From positions 620,001 through 684,000 of the forward strand of contig NZ_JAURVN010000014.1 of NCBI RefSeq assembly GCF_030655415.1: a DNA stretch of 64,000 nt, given 5' to 3'. Source of the DNA: Herminiimonas sp. GTDB lineage: Bacteria > Pseudomonadota > Gammaproteobacteria > Burkholderiales > Burkholderiaceae. The translations under genes and the position numbers were made by a program. Of this stretch, positions 8,769-19,018 are shown piece by piece. The stretch's first letter is position 1. Each line of letters opens with the position of its first letter. The notes below the pieces were generated by a model, which saw only the letters and a program-made list of their open reading frames with translations, ran no database searches and was not told where the DNA came from.

Positions 8769-9686
8769 TTGACCATTTGCAGCATGACCGGTTACGCGGT
8801 CAACACCCATGAGACCACCAACGGCACATTGACGATCGAAGTCAAAAGCGTCAATTCGCGTTTTCTCGATTTGCAATTTCGCATCAACGATGACTTGCGC
8901 GCTCTTGAGCCTGCACTACGCGAAGCGATCATGGCCCGCGTCACACGCGGCAAGGTTGAATGCCGTCTGAGCTTTGGCCGCAAGGTCGCGGCTGGCGCCA
9001 CGCAGGCGCTGAATGTAACGACACTCACCGCGCTGTCAAACTTGCAAGCAGATCTGCGTCGTCAATTTACCGATGCGGCACCTTTATCCGTTGGCGAATT
9101 ACTACGTTGGCCAGGCGTGATTGAAGAAGCCGAAATGGGCCAGGACAACTTGCCAGCCGAAGTCGCCGCGGCAATGAAAACCACGATGGAAGCGTTTGTC
9201 GAAAGCCGCGCCCGCGAAGGTAATGCGCTTCAAACAATGTTGCTTACACGCGTCAGTGACATGGAAGAAATCGTCCAGCGCATCACGCCACTGATCCCGC
9301 AAGTCGTCGCACAATTTCAGCAAAAAGCCACCGAGCGCATGCAAGAAGCGTTAGGACTCGCGACCAAAACTGGTGACTCCAATACGCAACCAACCATCAC
9401 CCGCGAAGAAGCGCTAGACAGAATTCGCCAAGAAGTCACCTTGTACGGCATCCGCGTCGATGTCGCAGAAGAACTGACACGCTTGTCTGCACATTTGAAC
9501 GAAACCCGTGCCATTCTGAAAAAAGGCGGCCAAGTCGGCAAACGCCTGGACTTCATGATGCAAGAACTGAATCGCGAAGCCAACACAGTCGGCTCCAAAG
9601 CCGCAGTCAAGGAATTGTCCGACGCATCGATGGCGATGAAATTGCTGATCGAACAAATGCGTGAACAAGTACAAAATCTGGAATAA
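8769..9686 (+). CDS. yicC: YicC-family endoribonuclease
   Basis: A protein of about 305 residues of the YicC family (YicC N-terminal domain plus DUF1732 at the C-terminus), known in E. coli as an endoribonuclease acting on certain mRNAs and sRNAs. Most members begin (M)xxSMTGYA. Here CSMTGYA is preceded by a TTG at 8769 with GAGG 8 bases upstream, which decides the start; the ATG at 8784 lies inside the conserved motif. The C-terminal signature GKRLDFMMQELNREANT is intact. It runs divergently from the kinase gene and ahead of gmk, its usual neighbour. Confidence 0.92.
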   Translation: MTICSMTGYAVNTHETTNGTLTIEVKSVNSRFLDLQFRINDDLRALEPALREAIMARVTRGKVECRLSFGRKVAAGATQALNVTTLTALSNLQADLRRQFTDAAPLSVGELLRWPGVIEEAEMGQDNLPAEVAAAMKTTMEAFVESRAREGNALQTMLLTRVSDMEEIVQRITPLIPQVVAQFQQKATERMQEALGLATKTGDSNTQPTITREEALDRIRQEVTLYGIRVDVAEELTRLSAHLNETRAILKKGGQVGKRLDFMMQELNREANTVGSKAAVKELSDASMAMKLLIEQMREQVQNLE

Positions 9687-9843
9687 AAATCTGGAACAAG
9701 TTGGCTGCAAATCTCGACAGGCGGCGCTACAATCTCGCTGCCTGTAACGAGCTTATATAAGCGACACCAAAGCATGACCGCGATATCAAATCGTTACCGA
9801 TATCGCCATTCAAACCATTTTCATCGTTAGCTCAGGGATAACA

Positions 9844-10488
9844 ATGTCTGATCAAGCCACTTCTTCCGGCAGCCTGTTTTTAGTCGTCGCCCCATCCGGC
9901 GCAGGAAAATCGAGCCTGGTCAACGCGCTGCTGCAACAAGAACCATCGATCAAGTTATCGATTTCATACACGACGCGCCCACCGCGTCCGGGTGAAGAAC
10001 ACGGTCGCGAATATTTCTTCGCAACTGTCCCTGACTTTCTTGAGCGTCGCCAGGCGGGCGAATTCCTTGAATCGGCTGAAGTATTTGGCAACTATTACGG
10101 CACCTCACGCATACAAATTGCGGAGCAAATGGCGGCCGGCGTTGATGTTTTGCTGGAAATCGACTGGCAAGGCGCGCAGCAAGTGAAGAAGCAATTCCCG
10201 CATGCAGTCGGGATTTTCATCCTGCCGCCATCGATTGCCGCGCTGGAAGAACGTTTGAAAAAACGTGGCCAAGACGATCACGACGTGATTACACGCCGCA
10301 TTCTCGCTGCGGGCGGCGAAATCGCGCACGCTTCAGAGTTCGAATATGTTATTATCAATCAAGAGTTTACAGTCGCTTTAGCTGAGTTGAGTGCGATTGT
10401 GAAAGCCACTCGTTGTCGCTTCGCACAACAGTCAACTCGGAACGCATCCCTGTTCGCCCAATTGGGCATTCATGCCAATTTAAGCTGA
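9844..10488 (+). CDS. gmk: Guanylate kinase
   Basis: A 214-residue enzyme converting GMP and ATP to GDP and ADP. The P-loop APSGAGKS is at residues 16-23. The GMP-binding stretch [17 protein letters not shown], the [15 protein letters not shown] block and the lid region LKKRGQDD follow. The length is normal for the family. The next gene, rpoZ, begins 22 bases later and spoT follows; gmk-rpoZ-spoT is a well-known operon linking guanine nucleotide supply, RNA polymerase and (p)ppGpp. Confidence 0.97.
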   Translation: MSDQATSSGSLFLVVAPSGAGKSSLVNALLQQEPSIKLSISYTTRPPRPGEEHGREYFFATVPDFLERRQAGEFLESAEVFGNYYGTSRIQIAEQMAAGVDVLLEIDWQGAQQVKKQFPHAVGIFILPPSIAALEERLKKRGQDDHDVITRRILAAGGEIAHASEFEYVIINQEFTVALAELSAIVKATRCRFAQQSTRNASLFAQLGIHANLS

Positions 10489-10510
10489 TATCGCATTTTT
10501 AGGAGCACGT

Positions 10511-10717
10511 ATGGCCCGCATTACTATTGAAGATTGCCTCAAACAAATTCCAAACCGTTTTCAACTGACTTTGTCCGCGACTTATCGCGCACGTCAATTG
10601 CTGCAAGGCCACACGCCTAAAGTTGACGCAAAAGACAAGCCAACTGTTATCGCCCTGCGTGAAATCGCTGCTGGCCATATCGGTATCGAAATGTTGAAAA
10701 AAGTCCCAAGCAATTAA
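10511..10717 (+). CDS. rpoZ: RNA polymerase omega subunit
   Basis: A 68-residue protein starting [19 protein letters not shown], followed by the ATYRARQL and [10 protein letters not shown] blocks typical of omega. It helps assemble the beta' subunit and forms part of a (p)ppGpp site. AGGAG sits 6 bases before the ATG. It lies between gmk and spoT in the conserved operon. The length is shorter than E. coli omega (91 aa), as is usual in Betaproteobacteria. Confidence 0.97.
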   Translation: MARITIEDCLKQIPNRFQLTLSATYRARQLLQGHTPKVDAKDKPTVIALREIAAGHIGIEMLKKVPSN

Positions 10718-10747
10718 TTACCGCCATGCGGCTGATAACTAATCAGA

Positions 10748-13024
10748 ATGAGCTTGATACCTGCAGATTCAACTCTATCCGTCGCTCCAAATAACCGAGC
10801 GGTTCCCGACCGCTCGGCCTCCAAAGTTACAACGAACAAACCCCCTGCTGCTGCACCAGCCCCGGTTCCCGGCGTGGCGTCTGTTACGCAACTGACCAAC
10901 AAACTCGCTGAATACCTGACTCCTTCTGAACTGAAGAAGATCAAGGAAGCCTATCGCTTTTCGGATGAAGCGCATCTTGGTCAAATGCGCATGTCGGGTG
11001 AGCCATATATCTCGCATCCTATCGCTGTCGCCGAAATTTGCGCCGACTGGAAGCTGGATGCCCAAGCGATCATGGCAGCGCTGCTGCATGACGTGATGGA
11101 AGATCAGGACGTACGCAAAGATGAGTTGATCGAACGCTTCGGCGCGCCGGTCGCGAATATTGTTGACGGCTTGTCCAAGCTAGAGAAACTTGAATTCCAA
11201 AGCCAGATTGAGGCGCAAGCGGAAAACTTCCGCAAGATGCTGCTGGCTATGGCACGCGATGTCCGCGTCATCCTCATCAAGCTGGCCGATCGCCTGCACA
11301 ATATGCGTACGCTGGGCTCGATGTCTGCCATCAAGAAACGCCGCATCGCACGCGAAACGATGGAAGTCTATGTGCCGATTGCGCATCGCCTCGGCCTGAA
11401 TAATATTTATCGTGAACTGCAAGATCTGGCTTTTTCGCATCTGTATCCGATGCGTTATAAAACGCTAGGCAAAGCAGTCAAGGCAGCACGCGGTAATCGC
11501 CGCGAAGTCGTCAGTAAAATTCTAGAGTCGGTGAATAACACGCTTGATGCCACCGGCATTCCAGCGCAAGTCTACGGCCGCGAAAAAACCTTGTACGGCA
11601 TCTATACCAAGATGCTCAACAAACGCCTGACCTTCTCGCAAGTACTGGACGTCTACGGCTTCCGCGTGGTGGTCGACAGCTTTGCGAATTGTTATGTCGC
11701 GCTCGGTACATTGCACGCGCTGTTCAAGCCGATGCCAGGCAAGTTCAAGGATTACATCGCGATTCCAAAATTGAATGGCTACCAGTCTCTGCATACGACA
11801 TTGATCGGCCCTTACGGCACGCCGGTTGAGTTCCAGATCCGCACCCAAGATATGCACCGCGTGGCAGAGTCCGGCGTCGCTGCACATTGGTTATATAAAG
11901 ACGATGAAGGCAGCCTGAACGACCTGCAACAGCGTACACACGCATGGCTGCAATCGCTGCTGGATATTCAAAAGCAAACCGGCGATTCAGCTGAATTCCT
12001 TGAACACGTCAAAGTCGATCTGTTCCCGGATTCAGTTTACGTCTTCACACCTAAATCAAAAATCATCGCCCTGCCGCGCGGTGCGACCGCACTCGATTTT
12101 GCTTACACGATTCACACTGATGTCGGCGATCAAACGATTGCCGTCAAAATCAATCTGGAACAAGTACCTTTACGTACGGAATTGCGTAACGGCGACATCG
12201 TGGAAATCATCACCTCACCGAGTTCGCGTCCAAGTCCGAACTGGTTGAGTTTCGTGCGTACCGGCAAGGCGCGCTCGGCAATCCGACATCATCTGCGCAC
12301 GATCAATCTGGTCGAATCCATAGAACTTGGTCGCAAGTTGCTGTCGCAAGCACTCAGCACGCTGAACCTGAATACAGAATTACCTACTCCCATCACCGAA
12401 CGTTTGCTGAATGAATCCAGCGCGAAATCTCTGGACGATTTGTACGCTGATATCGGCGTCGGCAAGCGCATGGCGGCACTGGTGGCGCGTCACATCCTTG
12501 GCATGATGGAAAATGATCAACCGCTGGAAACTCCGCTGATCGATGCCAACGGTGAAATCATGCCGAAGAAAATCGACCCGGTCGTTATCTATGGCAGCGA
12601 AGGTATTTCAGTACAGTTGGCCTCGTGTTGCCAACCGATTCCAGGTGACGCAATTATTGGACAGATGAAACGCGATCAAGGCTTGGTGATACATACCAAC
12701 GATTGCGAAGTCGCAAGAAGACAGCGTTCGAAAGAGCCTGACCGCTGGATAGATGTGATGTGGGGCGAAGAGATAGATCGTCGTTTCGACTGCAACATCA
12801 CGCTATTGGCGCGCAACGAAAAAGGCATTTTGGCACGTGTCGCTGCTGAAATCAGCGAGTCCGATTCCAACATCACGCATGTCGGTATGGATGAAGATAA
12901 AGATCACATGATTACGTCGCTACACTTCACGGTACAAGTTGAAGATCGCGTGCACTTGGCGCGTCTGATGCGCAATCTGCGTGCTTTGCCAGGCGTGACA
13001 CGCTTGTTGCGCAACAAAGGTTAG
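10748..13024 (+). CDS. spoT: Bifunctional (p)ppGpp synthetase/hydrolase
   Basis: A 758-residue RelA/SpoT homologue. The N-terminal HD hydrolase domain has YISHPIAVAE (His90) and the HD pair in ALLHDVMED (114-115). The synthetase domain (about 270-390) carries YGREKTLYGIY and YIAIPKLNGYQSLHTT. TGS and C-terminal ACT domains follow. Because both catalytic halves look intact, the enzyme should make and break the alarmone. The first 45 residues form a low-complexity Ala/Pro extension before the conserved part, so the true start could lie slightly downstream. It follows rpoZ by 30 bases. Confidence 0.94.
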   Translation: MSLIPADSTLSVAPNNRAVPDRSASKVTTNKPPAAAPAPVPGVASVTQLTNKLAEYLTPSELKKIKEAYRFSDEAHLGQMRMSGEPYISHPIAVAEICADWKLDAQAIMAALLHDVMEDQDVRKDELIERFGAPVANIVDGLSKLEKLEFQSQIEAQAENFRKMLLAMARDVRVILIKLADRLHNMRTLGSMSAIKKRRIARETMEVYVPIAHRLGLNNIYRELQDLAFSHLYPMRYKTLGKAVKAARGNRREVVSKILESVNNTLDATGIPAQVYGREKTLYGIYTKMLNKRLTFSQVLDVYGFRVVVDSFANCYVALGTLHALFKPMPGKFKDYIAIPKLNGYQSLHTTLIGPYGTPVEFQIRTQDMHRVAESGVAAHWLYKDDEGSLNDLQQRTHAWLQSLLDIQKQTGDSAEFLEHVKVDLFPDSVYVFTPKSKIIALPRGATALDFAYTIHTDVGDQTIAVKINLEQVPLRTELRNGDIVEIITSPSSRPSPNWLSFVRTGKARSAIRHHLRTINLVESIELGRKLLSQALSTLNLNTELPTPITERLLNESSAKSLDDLYADIGVGKRMAALVARHILGMMENDQPLETPLIDANGEIMPKKIDPVVIYGSEGISVQLASCCQPIPGDAIIGQMKRDQGLVIHTNDCEVARRQRSKEPDRWIDVMWGEEIDRRFDCNITLLARNEKGILARVAAEISESDSNITHVGMDEDKDHMITSLHFTVQVEDRVHLARLMRNLRALPGVTRLLRNKG

Positions 13025-13039
13025 CGCTTAACTTTAGCC

Positions 13040-13609
13040 TCAGTCCTCAGCGCCTGTATTCGCAGGCGCAGGATAACTCACTTCCAGAATCACCAATTCT
13101 TCAATCCCGCCTGGCGTTTTCAACGTAACGGAATCGCCTTCGCGTGCCTTCGTCAGAGCGCGTGCAACTGGCGAAATCCAACTAATCTTGCCGTTCAAGG
13201 GATCGAGTTCATCGATACCCAATATAGTGACTGTATGTTCTTCACCAGACTGCGTTTCGTAACGCACAGTTGCACCGAAAAAAATCTGATCGCTACCGTA
13301 ATGCACAGTTGGATCGACGATTTCTGCCAAATCAAGACGTTTGGTTAAGAACCGAATGCGTCCATCAATCTGACGCAAGCGCCGCTTGCCATAAATGTAA
13401 TCGCCGTTTTCGGATCGATCGCCATTCGATGCGGCCCATGACACGATCTGCACCACTTCTGGTCTATCGACGTCTATCAACTTCAGCAATTCATTTTTCA
13501 TGCGCAGGTGTCCCTGCGGCGTCATGTAATTTTTCGCGCCTACAGGAATCGGAGGCGCGCCACCGTCTTCATCATCGTCGCTATCAGGAGTAGTTGCTTG
13601 ATTCATCAT
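13040..13609 (-). CDS. greB: Transcript cleavage factor GreB
   Basis: A 189-residue Gre factor that rescues backtracked RNA polymerase. The N-terminal coiled coil starts at YMTPQGHLRMKNELLKL and continues through NGDRSENGDYIYGKRRLRQIDGRIRFL, whose acidic tip and KRRLR give GreB character. The C-terminal FKBP-like domain holds DPLNGKISWISPVARAL. About 25 acidic and proline-rich residues precede the fold, longer than in E. coli. It converges on spoT with only 15 bases between stops; a GCGCCTG/CAGGCGC hairpin within the last codons (13050-13069) might help transcript termination. Confidence 0.94.
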   Translation of the reverse strand: MMNQATTPDSDDDEDGGAPPIPVGAKNYMTPQGHLRMKNELLKLIDVDRPEVVQIVSWAASNGDRSENGDYIYGKRRLRQIDGRIRFLTKRLDLAEIVDPTVHYGSDQIFFGATVRYETQSGEEHTVTILGIDELDPLNGKISWISPVARALTKAREGDSVTLKTPGGIEELVILEVSYPAPANTGAED

Positions 13610-13786
13610 GACCTATTTTAACGTCATGTACGGATGACGTTTGCAACAAACATCGCACGCGTCAATCAACGCGTGGAACATTAATTTGGAATTTATATGG
13701 GAAAGAAAATACTGAAGTAGAAAACGTAATCCATTAGCACCGATTACTTTTACCAAAGCGTCATGGTCGTAGCAGTCTGCCTGACC

Positions 13787-15067
13787 TTATTTGACGCGCG
13801 ACACGTTGTTGCTCCAATCGAATGCCGTGAGTTGCAAGGCGTACAGATCTTCGATGGAAAGGTCCAGCTTCTTCAAGGTCGGCATCAGCAAGGTGCCGGT
13901 TTTTTCTATGCGTTCTATGTATTCAGCAAGCTTGAGCAAGTCACCGTAGAAGCCGCGACGGTAGAGCAAGGCATCGCTGACATCATCGACCACCGCGACC
14001 TGCGCCAGAATGTCTTTCATCGATTGACCGAACAGAGTGTCCATCAAGGACATGATACCAACGGTGAAGGCGGTATCTGCCATCGCACGTTCGCCAGGCT
14101 TGAGCGTTTCTGTAATCAGTTCAAGCAGCTTGCCACGCGTGGTTGCCAGTTGCAAAAGTGGCGATGCGAAATGACTACCTTTGTGATGTTCTGCGTAGAG
14201 AATAATCTGCAGCCAGCGTTGCAATTGACGACGACCTAGCACCGTCAAAGCCTGGCCCAGCGAATCGATGCGTTGCGTAATGCCCATACCCGGCGTATTG
14301 GTCAGACGCAGCAAGGTCAACACCAGCGACGCATCTTTCTTGATTGCAGCTTCAATTTCAGCTGTCTCTGCATCAGCCACAATCAAGCTTAATAACTGCA
14401 TGATTGCCAACTGCGATGGAGCGAGTTTTTTGCCGGAAAGAATAACCGGCCGCGCGAAATAATAGCCCTGGAAATAATGAAAACCCAAGTCCATACAATC
14501 GGTAAATTGTTCTATCGTCTCGACTTTTTCTGCCAGTAATAATTTTCCTGCCTTGCCAAAATGACTGACCAGCTTGGCCATTTCATCTTTGCTCATGCCG
14601 GTGATGTCGATCTTGATGATTTTCACCAGCGGCAGTAATTTTTGCAGAGATTCCGAATGCGAAATGACATCATCCAGCGCAAAGGTAAATCCCTGCGCCG
14701 CCAGTTCCGCCACACGCGCTACCAGCTCAGGCGTGACTTCTACTGTCTCAAGAATTTCAAGCACGACCTTGTCGCAGGGTAAAAAATTCACGAAGTCGCA
14801 CATCAACACTGCTGCGTCTACGTTAAAGAATCCGAGCGAAGCGCCGATCACATTCGAGATACCTAATTCGGAAGCGTGCGCGATCACAGATGCGGTCGCA
14901 GCCAGATCATCGATCACATTGGCTGGACCGGTTGAAGCACGTCGGAATAGAAGTTCGTAAGCAACCAGAGTCTGGTCGCTATTCAATATGGGCTGACGCG
15001 CGAGAAAAAACTCTTTCACACGTGGAAGGTCATCAGGAAGTTGCTGATTGAGATCTGTGATCATCAA
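13787..15067 (-). CDS. EAL and HDOD domain signalling protein
   Basis: A 426-residue YuxH-type protein. The N-terminal EAL domain (about 20-215) begins FLARQPILNSDQTLVAYELLF, with the signature EAL replaced by ELL. Candidate metal and catalytic residues remain (FNVD, LEILE, FALDD, KID, AEKVE, FQGYYFARP). The C-terminal HDOD domain spans about 220-400. It may bind or degrade cyclic-di-GMP and act through HDOD in signalling or motility; whether it is enzymatically active is uncertain. It is a single-gene unit with a long upstream region. Confidence 0.88.
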   Translation of the reverse strand: MMITDLNQQLPDDLPRVKEFFLARQPILNSDQTLVAYELLFRRASTGPANVIDDLAATASVIAHASELGISNVIGASLGFFNVDAAVLMCDFVNFLPCDKVVLEILETVEVTPELVARVAELAAQGFTFALDDVISHSESLQKLLPLVKIIKIDITGMSKDEMAKLVSHFGKAGKLLLAEKVETIEQFTDCMDLGFHYFQGYYFARPVILSGKKLAPSQLAIMQLLSLIVADAETAEIEAAIKKDASLVLTLLRLTNTPGMGITQRIDSLGQALTVLGRRQLQRWLQIILYAEHHKGSHFASPLLQLATTRGKLLELITETLKPGERAMADTAFTVGIMSLMDTLFGQSMKDILAQVAVVDDVSDALLYRRGFYGDLLKLAEYIERIEKTGTLLMPTLKKLDLSIEDLYALQLTAFDWSNNVSRVK

Positions 15068-15442
15068 GATGCTTGTCTCTGTATTTCTAATAAAGCGTGA
15101 ACATCAGCGGTATCACGTGCTGAATCAACTCTGACGAAACGACCGCTGCGATCGCTAGTTCAAAATTCAATTCATTGTCACCGTAGCTTGATTTTTATTC
15201 TGTGCTGCTACTGCTAGAACTGCTATTACAAATACTGCATCTACTCTTTATCTGCAGAAACAGGATATTCCTATTTGCCGTCGGCAAATGAACAATCCGT
15301 GCAAACTATTGTTAATTAGCGTTGCTCATTATTCCGTTAATATTTCTATAATGCAAGCGTGCTGCCCGACCCGTGTTTCATAAGCGATGCCATGTGACAT
15401 ATCAGCATTTTTTAACTTGCAAAACGCACGCTTGCTTCAGGC
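15068..15442. other. Intergenic region between the EAL-HDOD gene and rlmJ
   Basis: These 375 bases hold no credible gene. They are AT-rich and should carry the leftward promoter of the EAL-HDOD gene. The only clear structure is a 17-bp palindrome at 15273-15289 (ATTTGCCG, T, CGGCAAAT), about 205 bases upstream of that gene's start. No terminator with a T-run was found for rlmJ. Confidence 0.5.
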
Positions 15443-16360
15443 TTATACGCGACGCGTTCCGGTGTTGGTCGCAACGGTTTGACCAGATTCCAATGTGAAG
15501 CCCGCTCCTGAATCTCCGCCCAGCGTTTTGACCAGATACGGCATCAATTCACGCAACATGGGCTCCAATGTCCACGGTGGGTTGTGCACGAACATGCCGC
15601 TGCTATGCAAACCAAATCCATCCGGTGATGGCGTCGTTACCGACAAGGTCACATTGAGCCAGCCGTTGGCTGTCAAGCGCTTCAATTTTTCTGGCAAGGT
15701 ACGCGATTCCAGACGATTCAATACTGGATACCACACTGCATAAGTACCAGTCGCAAACCGCGTCAACGCATCAGAGACCGTCTGCACCACAGTACGATAA
15801 TCAGTCTTGTCTTCATACGGCGGATCGATCAGTACCAGCGCGCGGCGTGATGGTGGCGGCAGCAACGCTCTCAAACCTTGAAAGCCATTACCGCGCTCGA
15901 TCATGATGCGCTTGCCACGTACCGTTGGACGTTTGCCCTGCTCTGCTGCATGTGCTTCCAACTTGCGGAAATTGTCTGCCAGATTTTTGCTGTCAGCTGG
16001 ATGCAATTCAAACAATCGCAATCTGTCTTGTTCGCGCATGATGCTGTCCGCGCAATATGGCGAGCCAGGGTAATAACGCATCTTGCCGCTAGGGTTGAGC
16101 GCCTTCACAACTTGCATGTATTCCGCCAGCGGCACTGGCAAATCCTTACGATCCCACAGCTTGGCAATACCCGTTTCAAACTCGGCATTTTTCGCGGCGT
16201 AATTACCATCAAGCGCATACACACCAGCACCGGAGTGGGTGTCGATGTACATATACGGCGTGTCTTTTTGATTCATGTACTTCAGCAATTGAATCTGCAC
16301 CAGATGCTTGAGTACATCGGCGTGATTACCTGCGTGGAAGGCATGGCGGTAACTCAACAT
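15443..16360 (-). CDS. rlmJ: 23S rRNA (adenine2030-N6)-methyltransferase RlmJ
   Basis: A 305-residue SAM-dependent methyltransferase. It opens with MLSYRHAFHAGNHADVLKH, the characteristic RlmJ (ComJ/YhiR) start, followed by the THSGAGVY substrate/SAM region. The catalytic motif is LVLIDPPYEDKTDY (DPPY, near 176-179). It modifies A2030 of 23S rRNA. The protein is about 25 residues longer than the E. coli enzyme, with a Gly/Ser/Thr-rich C-terminal tail. It is a single gene, not obviously in an operon. Confidence 0.94.
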   Translation of the reverse strand: MLSYRHAFHAGNHADVLKHLVQIQLLKYMNQKDTPYMYIDTHSGAGVYALDGNYAAKNAEFETGIAKLWDRKDLPVPLAEYMQVVKALNPSGKMRYYPGSPYCADSIMREQDRLRLFELHPADSKNLADNFRKLEAHAAEQGKRPTVRGKRIMIERGNGFQGLRALLPPPSRRALVLIDPPYEDKTDYRTVVQTVSDALTRFATGTYAVWYPVLNRLESRTLPEKLKRLTANGWLNVTLSVTTPSPDGFGLHSSGMFVHNPPWTLEPMLRELMPYLVKTLGGDSGAGFTLESGQTVATNTGTRRV

Positions 16361-16524
16361 AGGGAAGGTCTAACTTGGCAAGAATGAAAGAATGGAGACC
16401 GCGCAAAAGCAGCAGTTCCGGGAATACGCCATTCTAACAATTCCCGGCTTGAAACCCTACCATTACCGCTTCTAGCGCACTCGCGACTGTCTTTGCGAAT
16501 TAACGAATCGAGCTTCAGGAATAG

Positions 16525-16557
16525 AAAACGGGCACGAGGAATAATCCGCGTGCCCGT
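16525..16557 (-). terminator. Terminator after metE
   Basis: On the minus strand ACGGGCACG (16557-16549) pairs with CGTGCCCGT (16537-16529), 9 bp with an 11-base loop, followed by TTTT. It lies about 75 bases past the metE stop. Confidence 0.7.
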
Positions 16558-16629
16558 CTTGATCGACTGAATTGCATCAGTCCACGCCTGGTTTAGGCCT
16601 GTACTGATATAGCTTATCGAGGCCGCATA

Positions 16630-18906
16630 TTACAGAGCCGCGACCTCAGCGCGCAAGGTACGGGCTGCAAGCACCATGTTTTCCAGCGCTACCGTCGTCT
16701 CTGGCCAGCCGCGTGTTTTCAAGCCGCAATCCGGATTGACCCACAACTGCGCATCAGGAATCACACCGCGCGCCTTGCGTAACAGACGCTGCATTTCTTC
16801 CACACGCGGCACACGTGGCGAATGAATATCGTAGACGCCAGGGCCGATGTCGTTTGGATAAGCAAACTCGCCAAAGCCGTCCAGCAATTCCATATCCGAA
16901 CGCGAAGTTTCGATCGTGATCACGTCAGCATCCATCGCGGCGATCCACGGCAGAATGTCGTTGAACTCCGAATAGCACATGTGCGTATGAATCTGCGTGT
17001 CATCCTGCACGCCTGATGCGGTGATGCGGAAAGCTCTGACCGCCCAGTCCAGATAATGCGGCCAGTCGGCAGCTTTCAATGGCAAGCCTTCTCGGAATGC
17101 AGGCTCATCGATTTGAATCATGCCGATGCCGGCTTTTTCCAGATCGACGACTTCATCACGTAAAGCCAAAGCGATTTGCAACGCAGTCGTATCACGCGGC
17201 TGATCGTCACGTACAAACGACCATTGCAACATCGTGACCGGGCCGGTCAACATGCCCTTCATCGGCTTGGCGGTCAGGCTTTGTGCAAATTCGCTCCAGC
17301 CGACGGTCATTGCTTCCGGACGATACACGTCGCCATAGATGAATGGCGGTTTGACGCAACGTGAACCGTAGCTTTGAACCCAGCCGTTCGCGGTGAAGCC
17401 GTAGCCCCACAATTGTTCGCCAAAGTATTCGACCATGTCGTTACGTTCCGGCTCGCCATGTACCAGCACATCGAGGCCGATTTCTTCCTGCTTTTGCACG
17501 ACGAGGCGCACTTCATCACGCATTTTTTTCAGGTAATCGAGATGACCAATTTCGCCACGTTTGTATTGCGCACGCGCTTGACGAATGTCAGTCGTTTGCG
17601 GGAAGGAACCGATGTTGGTCGTCGGGAAAGCCGGCAGCTTGAAACGTGCTTGCTGCTTGACGATTCGATCTGCAAAAATATTGTTACGTGCAGCAGAAAT
17701 GGTGTTGATTTCGCTCAGACGTTTTTGCACCAATGGGTTATGAATACGCGACGACGTATTGCGCGCAGCAACTGCCAAAGCAGCGGCGTTGAATTGCGCG
17801 GCAACCGCATCCTTGTCGCCATTCAAGGCATGTTTCAGCGCCGTGATTTCATGCGTCTTTTGCGTGGCGAATGACAGCCAACCTTTGAGCTCTTCATCCA
17901 GCTTGTTTTCATTCGCCAGATCGACAGGCACGTGCAGCAATGAGCAGCTCGCGCTGACCCACAATTTGTCGCCTAGCTTTTCCTGCAATGGCTTCAATGC
18001 AAGCAAGGCTGCATCCAGGTCAGCGCGCCAGATATTACGACCATCGACAATACCAGCCGACAGCACGCGATCTTGTGGCCAGTCTTTCAAGAAGTCATCC
18101 AACTGCCCAGCACCACGTACCAAATCCAAATGGACGCCATCGACAGGCAAGCTGCGCAACAAGGCGCTGTGTTCGCGCACTTGATCGAAGTAAGTGGCCA
18201 GCAATAATTTAGGCGCGCCAACGCTCAGTGCTTCGTAAGTTGGCGCGAACGCGTTGCGCCAAACTGCTGCCAGTTCCAAAGCCAAAATCGGCTCATCAAT
18301 CTGTACCCATTCCACACCAGCAGCTTGCAAACGCTGCAACACGTTTTGATAACCGGCGATGACTTTTGGCAGCAGATCGAGTTTATTCGTGACGCCTGAT
18401 TTGATCTTGCCGAGATACAGCAAAGTCAGTGGGCCGACCAATGTGACCTTGGTTTTGTGACCGAGCGCAATGGCTTCCGCGTTTTCTTCAAACAGCCAAT
18501 CAACGCCGCCATCAAAGCGCACATCCGCCGTGAATTCCGGCACCAGATAGTGATAGTTGGTATCGAACCATTTGGTCATTTCCATCGCGAAGTGCTCAGG
18601 ATTGCCGCGCGCCAACGTGAAGTAGTCGGACAGCGTCAGTTTTTTTGCATCGAAGTTGAAGCGGGTTGGCACGGCGCCGAGCAAAGCCAGCGTATTCAAC
18701 ACCTGGTCGTACCAAGCGAAATCGCCCACCGATACGAAATCCAGACCGGCATCAGCCTGTACCGCCCAATGGCGCTGGCGCAAGCTTGCGCCAGTCTCCT
18801 GCAATGCTGCCAGCTCGGTGTCGCCGCGCCAGAACGATTCGACGGCGAACTTCAATTCACGCTGCGCGCCTATGCGGGGAAAACCCAGGATGTGTGCCTT
18901 TGCCAT
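16630..18906 (-). CDS. metE: Cobalamin-independent methionine synthase
   Basis: A 758-residue enzyme that transfers methyl from 5-methyltetrahydropteroyl-triglutamate to homocysteine. The family start [18 protein letters not shown] is at residues 4-21. The C-terminal catalytic domain shows the zinc ligands in [11 protein letters not shown] and [14 protein letters not shown], plus the homocysteine region [14 protein letters not shown]. The length is normal. It is divergent from metR, and the 112-base gap holds a MetR box. It produces methionine downstream of homoserine, made by hom elsewhere in this window. Confidence 0.97.
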   Translation of the reverse strand: MAKAHILGFPRIGAQRELKFAVESFWRGDTELAALQETGASLRQRHWAVQADAGLDFVSVGDFAWYDQVLNTLALLGAVPTRFNFDAKKLTLSDYFTLARGNPEHFAMEMTKWFDTNYHYLVPEFTADVRFDGGVDWLFEENAEAIALGHKTKVTLVGPLTLLYLGKIKSGVTNKLDLLPKVIAGYQNVLQRLQAAGVEWVQIDEPILALELAAVWRNAFAPTYEALSVGAPKLLLATYFDQVREHSALLRSLPVDGVHLDLVRGAGQLDDFLKDWPQDRVLSAGIVDGRNIWRADLDAALLALKPLQEKLGDKLWVSASCSLLHVPVDLANENKLDEELKGWLSFATQKTHEITALKHALNGDKDAVAAQFNAAALAVAARNTSSRIHNPLVQKRLSEINTISAARNNIFADRIVKQQARFKLPAFPTTNIGSFPQTTDIRQARAQYKRGEIGHLDYLKKMRDEVRLVVQKQEEIGLDVLVHGEPERNDMVEYFGEQLWGYGFTANGWVQSYGSRCVKPPFIYGDVYRPEAMTVGWSEFAQSLTAKPMKGMLTGPVTMLQWSFVRDDQPRDTTALQIALALRDEVVDLEKAGIGMIQIDEPAFREGLPLKAADWPHYLDWAVRAFRITASGVQDDTQIHTHMCYSEFNDILPWIAAMDADVITIETSRSDMELLDGFGEFAYPNDIGPGVYDIHSPRVPRVEEMQRLLRKARGVIPDAQLWVNPDCGLKTRGWPETTVALENMVLAARTLRAEVAAL

Positions 18907-18991
18907 GCTAAAACTCCAATAACGATTTCGAGGCTTGCCATATTGGACTTCGGAGGTCTATGATTCAAACGATAAATATTAAGAATCATCT

Positions 18992-19004
18992 TGAATTAAA
19001 TTCA
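18992..19004. promoter_or_regulatory. MetR-type operator between metE and metR
   Basis: TGAATTAAATTCA is a perfect match to the TGAA-N5-TTCA consensus of MetR sites in enterics, located between the divergent metE and metR starts (87 bases from metE, 14 from metR). A second, wider dyad, TGATTC (18961-18966) and GAATCA (18983-18988), lies on the metE side. MetR with homocysteine would activate metE from here and could repress its own gene. Confidence 0.75.
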
Positions 19005-19018
19005 TACAGAGAATTAGC

